A stretch of DNA of 64,000 nucleotides from Ditylenchus dipsaci (Eukaryota; Nematoda; Chromadorea; Rhabditida; Anguinidae), in contig SADC01001330.1 in assembly GCA_004194705.1 (NCBI GenBank), positions 1 through 64,000 of the forward strand. Reading direction: 5' to 3'. The translations under genes and the position numbers were made by a program. Under the pieces are notes generated by a model, which was not told the DNA's origin, did no database searches, and worked only from the letters and a program-made list of their open reading frames with translations. Below are positions 23,301 to 34,080 of the stretch, in pieces. Every line of letters starts with the position of its first letter. Position 1 is the stretch's first letter.

Positions 23301-23849
23301 ATTCTCGCCACATGAATAGTGATTTCATTGGTTTACCTTCGATATCAAAGCTCCGCTACGACATTTCTGCACAAAATATTATTTTCATCATATGAGCACG
23401 AAATACGCATTAACGATATATTGATGCGAGTCGGTTCAACTGGATCGATGTAATCTGTAAACCTCCAATCATATTTAATCATTACAGATTAACTTCAATC
23501 GGACCTCTCAAACGGCGATGCCTCAGTTAGGTTTCCAAACTAACAATGACCCACAAAACATTTATTACAAGACATCTTGCGACGAAAAAAGGTGACAACA
23601 AAGAGATCTTTAAATTTCTCAAATCCTCATTTGACAAAATTTTCAAGCACGGCGATCGGCCACCACTTCTTTCCTTTCAAAGGAGCGGCGACCATGACAG
23701 GAGAAGACTTCGAGCGGCTGGCTTTACGCTTGCTTTCAACCACCTTTGACCATTGATCCACTAGGAGACTTCAAACGGCTGCATAAACGGATCTTCTTAC
23801 TTCTGCAAGAATAAATTGATCTTGAAAGACACACAGGAAGAAAAATGTG

Positions 23850-24065
23850 GACTTACGACGAAGCAAGGCTATTCTTGATGACAATGTCACGAAGCTTGCC
23901 AAAACCAAAGAAAAAGTTTTCGATATCCTTCTCTTGAGCGCGCAGATTTTTAAAGCTCACTAAAAATACAAAGATAAAGCTTACGCCAGAGACAGTTCAA
24001 CACTGTCATCAAAGAGTTCCTTGTCAATCCGAAGGCTTCTTCGTTTTCCAAACCAACTTCATCAT
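23850..24065 (-). CDS. Unrecognised exon pair
   Basis: Two plausible minus-strand exons are separated by a short intron (GTAAGC donor, TTTTTAG acceptor). One reads LRIDKELFDDSVELSLA and the next FKNLRAQEKDIENFF then FGKLRDIVIKN. The second slightly resembles the start of an SR-protein RRM (EKDIExFFxGYGKIRDI), but the RNP1 motif is absent and the preceding exon does not fit. Possibly part of the hAT gene or a captured host fragment. Function not assigned. Confidence 0.35.
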
Positions 24066-24089
24066 TTTTCAGCTTGATTGAGATCATTT

Positions 24090-24260
24090 GCCAATAAGAT
24101 CATTTTGCCAATGGCACCTTTTTGCCAATGACGTCTTTTTGCCAATGGCATCTTTTTGCCAATGAGATCACTTTGCCAATAACATCTTTTTGCCACTGGC
24201 ATCTTTTTGCCAATGGCATTTTTTTGCCAATGAGATCTCTTCGCCGTTGCCTTCTCTTTC
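24090..24260. repeat. Tandem TTTTTGCCAATGGCATC array
   Basis: About nine units of 17-19 nt alternate GCCAATGGCATC, GCCAATGAGATC and GCCAATGACGTC behind T-runs. A Lys-rich open frame on the other strand is a repeat translation. Confidence 0.75.
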
Positions 24261-24680
24261 CCCATAGCTTCTTTTCGCAAGAACTCTTGTTCTTTTTGCT
24301 AAATCAACAGTGTGATGTGACTGAGAAATGTAAATGTGATTAAGCTTTATAAAATGTTATTTGAATTCATTCTACAAATAGTTTTTTCTATATTTTCATG
24401 TATTTATAGAAGACTTTGTTACAAATATAAAGGTGCTATTAGCATACTATTTAAATTGCATTTAAGGCTTTTTGAAAAATGTAATCTAAAAATTAAAATA
24501 AAGTGAAATAAAAAGCAAATTAAAATTGTACACCCTTTGTCATTCTTCAACTGGTTGGCCCAGAGTTAAGAAAAAAAATATAGAACTGCAGTCATTGTTG
24601 TTGTAAACATATATATTTTTTTATTTCCTTTTTACAGATATATACCTTTTTCCTCAATCTGCGAGCTGCAACTCTGGAAA

Positions 24681-25775
24681 ACTTTTAAAGCTGAGTCTTA
24701 ATTTTGGCGTCTCGCTCAATTGCAGTGCTATGTCGTGCTCTTCTCCCTCTGTTGGATAGCCAATCATTGTAGTCATTGTTAAAGTCGGATGCGTAGGCCA
24801 GTCGAAGCTTGATCATGAACTCTCACATAGGTGGATGGGAGACATTTCCAAGAAGTCCTTGTAACTTTCTGTTATTAGATTCGTTAAAGTTGTTTGAACG
24901 AGGTCGGTCTTGCAGAACACGATCATAGAGATTCCACAGATGGTGCCCAAATATTGGTGCAATGTTCTGGTTGCCTACATAAGTAGTATAGATCCAATTG
25001 ACTAGGGGGTGCAGTTCAACTAGCGTGATCATTTCAAGAACTACTAATGCAAAATCAGGAACTTGGTTAAGAGGGACATAAGCAAGTGACAACAAAAGAC
25101 GGATTGATGGTAGATGTTGATGTCAGTCTTATAGGCTCTGAAGAGTTTTAACTGTTTAAGACGCTTGATGTGGTTTTGGGTAAGATGAAAAAAGCAAAAC
25201 TTAGCAGTCAAAGGTGTGTGTTTGTCCGAAGGTGTGCACTATAGAGTTAAAAGGGCTCACCCCAAAGTCACATGAGAAAAACTCTGGCTGAAGGGTAGGG
25301 TATTTTGATTTGATCGAAGACCACATCTTGTCATAGGTGGCTCTTTTCTTATTAGGAAGAAGTGCATGAGCAATAGGTATATGGAAGCCATCACCGCGAT
25401 CAGCAAGAACAACGTACACCTTAGAAAACCGCTAAATAGCTAAGACTACACTGAATTGATAAGTCACCTGTTTGAAAGGTGCTGAGCACATTTCAAACGT
25501 ACCATCACCATCCAAATAAACCACTACATGCGCCCAGTCACTGTTAGCACTTCTTCCTAGCAACAAAATTCTCTGGAGCTGACTTTTACAGAGGTATTGC
25601 TTTATAAACATTTTTACCTCCACATCTTTCCTGCCACTATCCGAGAACAAGATTGCGTGTTCAGCATTGAAAAAAGAGCTGAGATTGTCTGGAATGTCAA
25701 AACGTAGGCTAGTTGGGTTGGCTGGGAAATCAAGAAGCCTGTACTTCTTAAAGAAAAAGAAATGTTTACAACAAC
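24681..25775 (-). pseudogene. MULE transposase, degenerate
   Basis: Minus-strand pieces in order: DIPDNLSSFFNAEHAILFSD (about 25680), RILLLGRSANSDWAHVVVYL DGDGTFEMC (first catalytic Asp region), QVYVVLADRGDGFHIPIAHA LLPNKKRATYDKMW, QPEFFSCDFGVSPFNSIVHT (second Asp), LYDRVLQDRPRSNNFNESNN (C-terminal R-NN-E motif) and MIKLRLAYASDFNNDYNDWL. That is the full MULE order. Interruptions include TGA in place of an expected Trp codon near 24826 and short gaps that may be introns. Lies within the hAT element. Confidence 0.75.
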
Positions 25776-26119
25776 AATGAGTGCAGTGCTATATTTTTTG
25801 GGGTGTTCAGTACTGGGGTGTTCAGTACTTTTATTGTTGACGGGAATGAATAAATTAGAGTAGAATACTATGATCATTTTGTGCTTGTATATGATGCATT
25901 GAATAAAAAAATCCGTGACGGATGTGAAGCGGATAAAACTCCAAAGAACCTTCGCGACGGGACGTCCCAACCTATTAATATATAAGAAAAGTCGGAAAAT
26001 ATATAGAAAACATCGGGGAATCACTCGGGGAAAGGACAGATGAAAAAACTTTTCCAGGACGGGATCCAGGACGGGAAAATCGCCGAATTTACTTCAAGAC
26101 GTCTCGTGCCGCCTTCACC

Positions 26120-26290
26120 TCTAGTCTTCTCAGCAATCTGTGGCCAGTTTTCAAATATTTGTGGCCAATTTTAAATCTGTGGCCAATTTTCAAATATCTG
26201 TGGCCAATTTTCATAAATCTGTGCCCAATACAAATCTGTGGCCAAAATTAAATATTCTGTGGCCATTTTTCACAATTCTGTGGCCAAAAT
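26120..26290. repeat. Tandem TCTGTGGCCAATTTTCAAAT array
   Basis: Seven to eight units of about 18-22 nt with the constant word TGTGGCCAA. It abuts the right subterminal region of the hAT element. Confidence 0.7.
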
Positions 26291-26670
26291 TAAATACCAC
26301 CCATGGAATATTCCATATTAATTATGGAAATGGAATGGAATTCAATTCCACACTCGAAATGGAATGGAATTTGAATTCCATTCCATTTTCAAGACAAAAT
26401 GGAATGGAATTCAAATTCCATTCCATTTGTCCCGAAAATGGAATGGAGTCCGAATTCCATTCCATTTCGAAGGTGAAATGGAATTCCATTCCATTTCCAT
26501 AATGGGATATGGAATATTCCATTTTACATTCCATTTTTGAAAACACTGGTAAACACTGGTTAAAAACTTTTAGAATTTTACAAACGTTTTGGTGAAAAAG
26601 TGCTTCTTAGCTTATTTTATCTTTTTCATGCAAACTTTTTTTAAGCATTAAACCGTTTTTCCGACGCGTA

Positions 26671-26831
26671 CAGTCGAGTCGCGATATAACGCGACCCTTG
26701 ATATAACGCGACCCTTTAAATGATCCCAGCAAAAGGAAGTCAGTCAAATTTACCTTCGATATAATGCGACCCCTGATATACAGCGACCTTTTTACGGTCC
26801 CGAGGGGTCGCGTTATATCGAGACTCGACTG
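26671..26831. mobile_element. Pogo/Tigger-like MITE (CAGTCGAGTCGCGATATAAC)
   Basis: Inverted ends CAGTCGAGTCGCGATATAAC and GTTATATCGAGACTCGACTG with flanking TA. The motif GATATAACGCGACC is iterated three times in the left part. Confidence 0.8.
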
Positions 26832-27002
26832 TACAAAAAAGTACACAAAATTTTTATTTTTTTGTGCTGCGGAAAAGTCATACATAGATGTAAAATTATC
26901 GGTTTATTATAAAAATGTTGTCAAAAACAGTCTGTTATCGGTAAAATTTTGAGATTTAAGCCTTTTTATGTTCATTGAGGTACATAAAAGACACAAAGTC
27001 AG

Positions 27003-27373
27003 GGGCCTATTTTTCCCATCGACATCGATTTCGATTTTAAAATCGATTTTGATTTTGATTTGAAAATCGATGTTAACATCGATGTTGACATCGATGTTGA
27101 TATCGATGTCAACATCGATGTTGAAATATTTCCCTAATTTTTCCCAAATTTTTCCCTTAGATAGCCAAATATTTGAAAAAATACAAAAGCAAAATTTTGC
27201 AAAAATCAAAGGCGCTCGCGAGCGCCTTTGATTTTCTTCAACAAAAATCTATTTTAAAATCGATATCAACATCGATGTCGACATCGATTTTGATATCGAT
27301 GTCAATAAATATAGGTAAAAAATCAAAATCAAAATCGATTTTAAAATCGAAATCGATGTCGATGGGAAAAATA
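27003..27373. mobile_element. Palindromic element of ATCGAT words
   Basis: The ends GGGCCTATTTTTCCCATCGA and its complement are perfect. The arms are arrays of ACATCGATGTTGAC and AAAATCGATTTTGA. The centre has a small hairpin AAAGGCGCTCGCGAGCGCCTTT (27209-27230). It adjoins the 3' end of the piggyBac-like remnant. Confidence 0.75.
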
Positions 27374-27384
27374 GGCCCCAGGGC

Positions 27385-28015
27385 TCTTCCACATCAAACT
27401 CTTTGAAGCAATCATCATGCAGGCCAACGTCGCATTTTTCGCACTTCTTAGTAGTCGTTCCCTTACAGACTGCACACACAAGTCGTAATTCAGATGTAAC
27501 CATCCAGTGATCGTGTCTATCAAACCTCACACTGTTGTTGACACGCTTGTTGACACACATAACATACCTTTAGTTCCTGCAAATCCACATCAGCATTTCC
27601 ATATGCATTGGTCTCCTTTAGAAGATGATCCTAAACAGCTTCGTCGAAGAACATCTCGAAGACATCAACTCGAGTCAGCTCAGGTCTAGCAATTTCTCGG
27701 GGTATTCATTGAAGACCGGAAATTGTGCCGATTCTCTTTCTTGAGTCCAAATACTTGATTTTGTGTAGTTGGCTAGCGTAGACAGGTCTTCGACAGGTCT
27801 GATTCTCAACACTAATGGCGGAGCAGGCTCGACATTCATCTCTTCAGATCTTCAGCTTCCTCCTCAACGTCAAAGGCCTCTTCATCAGACTCCTCTACAT
27901 TAGCTGCGGAATTGCGGCAATCTCCATTTCAATATTTACTTCTTCAGTCTCTCATAAGGAGAGCTTCTCCATCAGATTTGATAAGCTCTCCCATGGCTAC
28001 GGCAATTGTTGAGAA
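27385..28015 (-). pseudogene. piggyBac-like transposase remnant, middle deleted
   Basis: The C-terminal exon (27385-27545) reads RFDRHDHWMVTSELRLVCAV then CKGTTTKKCEKCDVGLHDDC F, the cysteine-rich finger that ends piggyBac/PGBD transposases. At 27820-27990 an acidic N-terminal stretch reads EESDEEAFDVEEEAEDLKR, typical of the start of such proteins. The DDD catalytic domain between them is missing. Confidence 0.6.
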
Positions 28016-28019
28016 AGAA

Positions 28020-28930
28020 TATATTTTTTGTGGAAAAGTAGTGAGACAAAATGAAAGAATGAATGTGAAGCAAAACTTTTTGAAGTAGTATGCATAAATT
28101 ATTTTGTGTTTCCTCCTCCTTTGTCCTTCTTCACTCTTTTTTTCTGCTTCTTCTAAGATATGGTCAGCGCAAATACAACAAAATCAGTAAATCAATGATA
28201 AGGGGAGCGAAAAGAAACAAAGCTGTATTTTCAAAAATTGGTTATTGCTGAAAACTCAAAAATTTGCCAACCGCAATAACTTTTTGACCACATTTTTGTA
28301 ATAAACCAGTGGTCTTACACTTCACATGGGCCCGAAATTAAAAATCATGATCATTAGGGAAATTTGGCGCCAAACAAAAAAATTCGAGAAGTGGTCGATT
28401 TGAGACCCTTTCAGTTCCGTTTCTCCGGAACGATTATCTCTTTTTTGTTTTAAAAAGTTCATGGCTAAAATATTCCCCACACTGGGGGCTTTCAAATGCG
28501 CTATCACTTGCCTGAAAAACTTCGAGAATTTGAAAATGAGGATCGATTTTGTGAAAATTTAGAAAACAATTTTTATGAGTTGTTAACTTGCTTGAGATCC
28601 TGTAAACATTTTTTGGTAGGCTTTTCTCCAACAAAACCTGAGACTCGATAGAGGAGGAAATTTGCTCCATTTTAGTACTAAGGACGCATACAAAAAATAC
28701 AAATTTAGAGTGCTCTGTACAAAAGTTAGACGGAAAACGCAAACATCCTTACTTTCACTCGAAAAAAATGCCACTGGTTTACTTTAAACGGCCTCTAGTT
28801 TCCAAAATAACATCTTTACAAAAATCAGCACAGTTGTTCTTGTAGCTGAATGTCTGGTTATGTATTGGTGTACAAGACGTCTTAAAAACGACAACTTTTT
28901 TAGATTTTTTGACGGAATGAAATTTGTTAT
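28020..28930. other. Intergenic, no gene recognised
   Basis: Non-coding by splice and codon pattern, with no clear terminal repeats. The following exon cluster begins after TTTTCAG at 28939. Confidence 0.35.
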
Positions 28931-28939
28931 AATTTTCAG

Positions 28940-30390
28940 GCATGATGAAGGCTCGCAATTCAAGTCAAAAGAAGCGGCTGCAAGACCTGGATCTTGCTAT
29001 ACGGAGTCAAATGGTTCAAAATCAGGAAACGCATGCAAGAAAAGTCCTTGGTGAGCAAATGGACAAGCAAAAGCTAGCTAAAAAAGAATCAGATGAGCAA
29101 GCTCAGGAAGCTGGGAGGATGCGTGTTTGTAAGCTGATTTACCTTACTGTTTGGTAGTGTTTATGACTTCTTATAGCGAAACAGGTCGAAGGAAAGTCGG
29201 GAGACGAATCAAAAGAGGCACTCTCAGTCAAGAGACAGCATGCAGCAGTAAGTAGGTGTAGTGGAGAGCCTCAAGTTGAATGAGAAGCAAGATTAAGTGA
29301 CAGCCAAGTTCCGCAAAATCTTCCCTACGATGGACGTTAAAAAGGTTTTTGTCATTGTCTCAGCAAATCTCTCAATAATATTTTTTCTAGACAACCGCAG
29401 CCGACTTAAAAGGCGAGATCAAGGAAGCGTAGAGTCTATTTTGCGAGAAGTTCAAGGATGCAGTAGTCGAATACAATCTGGGAACAATTTTGCGGATGGA
29501 TGCAAGCGGGATACGCGACGAGCCTAACACTCTTGTTGCTCCGAAGGTATAATTTGTATGTTGCAATACTTCTTGATTTTTCATGAATTGCTTTCAGATC
29601 ATATTTCTGGCAATGGAAAGCGTTTTCAACGCGGAAGGCATTAATGAGAAGTGGAAGGGGAAGTTGTCAGAAAGATAGTAGAAAGGCCCACGCTGAAGCC
29701 GACTTAATCGCACTTATCCTCTCTTCGGCAAAATTTCTGATTCGATGATGAGCAAACGAGGCAGAGGAAAGTGGAAGATGAATCAAAAGCTATTCCCTCA
29801 GCGAAAAAATGGCAAGCAGCAACATTTAGGTGGAGAGAATGAATGCATCAGAAAACGAATCATGTGCTTTACGTTATGCTGAGTCTTTTCTGGATTTTCT
29901 GATTGTTTTTTACTGATTATCTATGTATTTAAGGAAAGAAAGAGCCTCTTAGAAGATCAGCCAGTGTTCAAGTTGAATGTAACATGTGACGCGATTGCAA
30001 AACTTCATCGAGAAAAGCTATCTCTAATGAATTGTTTAACGGAACCGAAGAAGAAAGAGTCTGTAAGGTTTTCAACATTGTTCCTTTTCTATAGTACAAT
30101 TGTTTTCTAATTTGATAAATATTTGAAGGAGAAACTACCTGCAGTTTCTATAAACACCGAAGTGCCATCTGCTGTGCGCTCACGTCAAAAAATGTATGTA
30201 CCAGAACTTATTTTGGGGGCTGATTTCTGAGAAGTTCATAGAAGCGCTGCATGCTGTGGTCAATAAGGATAAAAGAAGACTTGCAAGCCAAAGAAATAGA
30301 AGCAAAATTCTTATAAAAATTTTCCAATATTCTTTTCTGCGAAATGTTTGTTCGACATGGAGATTGTTTGCGAGGATGAGATGAATTGTT
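28940..30390 (+). CDS. Unrecognised multi-exon gene, Lys/Glu-rich
   Basis: Several candidate exons have good TTTCAG-type acceptors. They include 28940-29058 (MMKARNSSQKKRLQDLDLAI RSQMVQNQETHARKV), 29177-29250 (KQVEGKSGDESKEALSVKRQ), 29392-29548 (EKFKDAVVEYNLGTILRMDA SGIRDEPNTLVAPK), 29598-29678 (IIFLAMESVFNAEGINEKWK), 29935-30062 (LLEDQPVFKLNVTCDAIAKL) and 30128-30192 (EKLPAVSINTEVPSAVRSRQ). A DESKEALSVK-like exon recurs near 29770 (DESKAIPSAKK), which suggests internal duplication. Probably nuclear and charged. No family recognised; exon limits approximate. Confidence 0.5.
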
Positions 30391-30399
30391 CAAATAAAT

Positions 30400-31470
30400 G
30401 TTTTATGGGTTTAAAGTTCGTTGACGAAAACTAAGGCTAAATACTAATCCTAAGCCTTAAAAAACAGAATTTTCGAAATTAAAAAAATTGCTTTGAAAGT
30501 TATGGCATTTTTTTAAGTTAAGCTGAACACAAATTAATATTTTTAAACCCCGTGAGGAAAAATTGGAAATTTTTTTGAACTCTCGGGGGAAAATTTATCA
30601 CGCGTGACCATGGTCCTTCAAAGCAGTCCTACATATTTTTTCGATTCATTTGCTTGAATTTATCCCCCTGTGTATGCGATACTCTGAGTGTGTGCAATTG
30701 AATCCTCTGAATTCCCCTGAATTTACTAAACAAACAAAGCTGTAAATTGATTCATGTAATAACCTTTAACTCATTTACCTGATTCCTATTGAAAAAACGG
30801 CTAAATGCGCAAACCAGCATTAATTAAGTTTTGCTGCGACTGTGTGACTGACAAATAATCGGAAATAAGTTTTTTAGTTACTAATATGGACTAGAAACAC
30901 TAACACCGCTTAATTTAACAGAAACAATTGAAGCATTTTTTATTCTCTAGGGACTAAAACATTATGGATATAGGCAGAATAAGTGTGGGTAGAAGAACTT
31001 ACACAATTCAAAGGTCCCATTCGAGAGTTGTTTGATGATGAGAAATATTTTATCTCATATTACTCATTTATGCATTTGTTGTTGAGGTCTAACATAAGAA
31101 CTGAGACTAGTCATATTTCTAGGCTTTGTTATTGAGTTTTAAAATGTAGAGTAGACTGAGAAAACCTTCGATTTTGAACTAGAGCGTGTGTGTTTCATGA
31201 AATGTCTAATACTTTGCACACAATAGAGGTGATGGTCGTGGTGACTCAATCACGGTCGGTATTAAATATTTGATATCTATTTTTTATACGTGGAAAAATA
31301 TTGATATTATGCGAGAGTTCAAAATTTATCACCGACCGATACAAATTTTCAGTTTTCTTTGGTCTAAGGGCCGTGAACTCGACCACGACCAAGGACTGTG
31401 AGCAAAGGGCGAAAATCCACGAAGTTTTTTTAACTCCAACTTTTACTAACTCTTACAAGTTCTAGAATTT
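30400..31470. other. Intergenic, no gene recognised
   Basis: AT-rich with only short frames. A CCATGGTCCTTCAA word near 30610 resembles a decayed TTAA-MITE end. Confidence 0.4.
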
Positions 31471-31479
31471 CACTTTTTG

Positions 31480-31866
31480 GCGCTAGTAGCGAATAACCCC
31501 TCCAAGCATCCGACCTTTAAAAATTGCTGTAACTACCCTTGCAAACAACAAGTTTAGGCTTAGTTCTTAGGCTTGGGGTAGGCCAGCGTACGGAAGTTGT
31601 GAGTAATAAAGAGTTTGCGCACACTTTCCGGGGTCTGAGACATAAATTTCGGTACTTTTACTAAAGTAAAAAAGGTGAAAATTCTTGGGGGGGGGTATTC
31701 GCTACCAGTGTTTTCAAAAGTCATAGGCATAGTTTCAAAGTCATAGTCATAGGCATAATTGAAAGTCATAGGCATAGTTACAGTCAAAATTCTAGTCAAA
31801 CTATGCTATGACTATGACTTTGAAACTATGCCTATGACTTTGAAAACACTGTTCGCTACTAGGGTC
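31480..31866. mobile_element. MITE (CGCTAGTAGCGAATA ends) hosting a hAT MITE
   Basis: GCGCTAGTAGCGAATAACCC on the left pairs with GGGGTATTCGCTAC plus TACTAGGGTC on the right once the inserted 31706-31851 element is removed. Same family as 12484-12717. Confidence 0.65.
31706..31851. mobile_element. 146-bp hAT MITE with 8-bp duplication
   Basis: Ends CAGTGTTTTCAAAAGTCATA and its complement. The flanking octamer TTCGCTAC is exact on both sides (31698-31705, 31852-31859). The arms are iterated CATAGTTTCAAAGTCATAG. Confidence 0.92.
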
Positions 31867-31957
31867 ACTTTTTTATTTTGCTTAAGCAAAGCGAAATTTC
31901 TAGACCAACCCAACATTTGGTACAATTTTTACGCCATTCGAAATTTGGACATTTCTG

Positions 31958-32194
31958 TTAAAGGGCCTGACCTCTTCCTACTCGGTGGTCCCCGCCAATT
32001 CAAAATTTTCCCTCGATCATTGGACTTCTGTACGATTTTTCCGCCACGTTTCTAACAAAACTAGGCCTGAAATCAAATTTTAGGCTTAGTTTTGTTAGAA
32101 ACCTAGCGGAAAAATCCGTACAGAAGTCCAATGATCAAGGGAAAATTTTTGAATTGGCGGGGACCACCGAGTAGGAAGAGGTCAGGCCCTTTAA
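31958..32194. mobile_element. TTAA-flanked MITE (AGGGCCTGACCTCTTCCTAC)
   Basis: TTAA at both borders and inverted ends AGGGCCTGACCTCTTCCTAC. Its subterminal GGTGGTCCCCGCCAATTCAA matches the right end of the neighbouring coding element (34325-34386), so it is probably a deletion relative of it. Its right TTAA is shared with the next element. Confidence 0.85.
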
Positions 32195-32475
32195 AGGACC
32201 ATAGCCGTCGCCGACAACGAGAATTTCGCACGTTTGAATGCGCGCGGGACACTTCTTTTTTCGTGTTTTTTTTTCAAATGAAGTTATTTAATTTCTTTTT
32301 TTCTCGACTATTTTTACGAGCGTTCTATCTGATCCGACGAAAGTTTTCTACCTACTTTTTATTGGGTTGTCGGGAATTATCCACCGTTTTAAATTCGCGG
32401 TCGAATGTTGTTTTTTGGCACCGTGTTTTGCTTTTCTCTTTGTACTCATTTTCATTAGTTCGTTTCTATCCGAAA

Positions 32476-32606
32476 TGCGTATTCCTGACCACACTAAGCT
32501 TCGTCATATTATGCAAAATCATTATGACAAAGGATGGTCTGCTGCTCATTTACAAACAGATTTAAAAAACGCTGGATCATTTGCCGACAACCCGATAAAA
32601 GTAGGA
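32476..32606 (+). pseudogene. HTH-like peptide of a separate transposon
   Basis: The frame gives MRIPDHTKLRHIMQNHYDKG then WSAAHLQTDLKNAG, reminiscent of the DNA-binding HTH of Tc1/mariner-type transposases. The flanks match the shorter sequence at 8828-8960, which lacks this coding part. No catalytic domain follows. Confidence 0.4.
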
Positions 32607-32807
32607 TAAGGTCATAAATATAAGATTTCACATGAAACGATTGAAAACAAGGAAATTTCGAATAACTGCTGATCCCCGCCTTAATTTTCAGTGTAACACG
32701 CTGGTATGCCCCTTCAAGATACGCTGGCTCACCCTGAGCCTAAGCTTGAAGGGGGAGGGGGGGCCGTGAAAGCTACTTAGATTGAAAAATGTCACTATGG
32801 TGGCGTA

Positions 32808-34080
32808 GTGGACAAGTGTTTGTGTTTTATTGCCAAAATGGTGCCCATATACGACCCCACGTGGTGGCACACTATTTATTTTGGGTTGTTTTACCCGTTT
32901 AAGGGTAATTCGACCTTTGCAGCGCAGATTCCGAATCTGGCGCTGCAAAACCAAACTGGAACAGAAAATCAATATTTTCATGTTCCTTCGTATCTTAGAT
33001 TATCTAAAAGAATAGTTTGTCTTATTTGTGGGTGCAAAGTCGGTCGCGATAGTTACGCTAAAATGACTTTGAATTATCCACGTCTCTCAATTTATAATCC
33101 TGCTACTCATTTCGATATAAATAAGAAACGTCAGCGAATATACATTTGCTACAAACATTTTGCCGAAAATGATCTTATCAAGGATGAACTAGGCAATTCA
33201 GTTTGCGTATGCCCAGACGCTCCAGTTGCTTACTGTGCAGAAGCAATAGTACTTTTTCCGAGCCAATTATATCACTTCAACATTCCGACGTATGTAGTAA
33301 AAGTGTAATATGTTCTATAATCTAAAATGTAGGACAATGAGCCCATGCAAACTCTAGAGAATCAAACTGAACTCCAGTATTGAAAAGAAAATACACTAAG
33401 AGGAGCATAGTCCAGCTTGCTACTGAGATTAAAGATTATGATCTAGTGAATCACTGCCAGAGTACTTCCTTGTCGCGAAAAAACAGTTAGAGATGTTTTT
33501 AGAGCACTGCTTCGATTGTGGTGGCACAATTACAACACTCCATTTTTCCAAAAATCGACGAACATCAGTGCTAAATTTATTGTTCCTCTGCAAAACCAGG
33601 AAATTTTGGGCAGTCCAAAAGAGAATCGGAAATATGGACCAATATTCTGGCACAGTTCGATTCGTGGTAGCCGCATGTGTCGCACCTGTAGCATTTCCGG
33701 TTATTCTTCCTTCCTGTTTTACTTAAAAAAAACATGTGTTATGATTGATATATATAGGAGTTATCTGACCTTTTCAAATCGGCAGGTATAGCTGGCGTAG
33801 GAAAAACAGCTGTAAGAAAAAACAGCTTTCAAACATATGTATGGCCTGTTGTAAATCAAGTCTACGAGGAGCAAGAAAGAGTGTTGCTGCAGAATATGGC
33901 TATGTTTACAGATATTTATAGAAAATTATATACGATCGAAAGATTCAGCCAATGTATCAAACAGGATGGAGCTTGAAGGTACAAAGAATTGTATAGAGTA
34001 TTTGGAGCGATCTTGTATTACACTGACATCAATCACAACCGATTACAACAGACGGCACACGACAAAACGGTCCACCAAAG
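32808..34080 (+). CDS. THAP-domain Kolobok-like transposase, degenerate
   Basis: Exon 1 (to 33308) encodes a divergent THAP finger: [11 protein letters not shown], then [14 protein letters not shown] (C-x2-C ... C-x2-H). Exon 2 (about 33445-33720) reads [20 protein letters not shown], then [20 protein letters not shown] and [14 protein letters not shown]. That C-x2-C plus W-Q block follows THAP in Kolobok-type proteins. Exon 3 (33787 on) reads [21 protein letters not shown] following frame gives [16 protein letters not shown] and [17 protein letters not shown], resembling the two catalytic Asp regions. Frame breaks near 33900 and no clear C-terminus suggest it is no longer active. The TTAA duplication supports the assignment. 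Confidence 0.6.

Larger units (their letters stand above)
20447..26548. mobile_element. 6.1-kb hAT element with 8-bp target duplication
   Basis: The left end CAGTGTTTTCAGAAATGG and the right end (complement CAGTGTTTTCAAAAATGG) agree over about 37 nt. The flanking octamer GTAAACAC is present on both sides (20439-20446 and 26549-26556), which is the hAT signature. Subterminal regions (20465-20630 and 26300-26540) are arrays of GGAATGGAATTC words. A hAT C-terminal dimerisation fragment lies inside (22800-22965, -). Pogo and MULE elements have inserted into it. Confidence 0.75.

Noticed and set aside
23850..23960. SR splicing factor RRM exon
   Set aside because: EKDIENFFFGFGKLRDIVIK resembles an SR-protein RRM start, but RNP2 and RNP1 are missing and neighbouring exons do not fit.
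24090..24260. CRISPR-like array of short repeats
   Set aside because: Units are continuous tandem repeats without unique spacers, in a eukaryotic intron-bearing context; same for the other arrays in the window.
32131..32565. 144-residue frame across a MITE boundary
   Set aside because: It crosses the end of one TTAA element into another, has no domain pattern, and overlaps the HTH-like frame.
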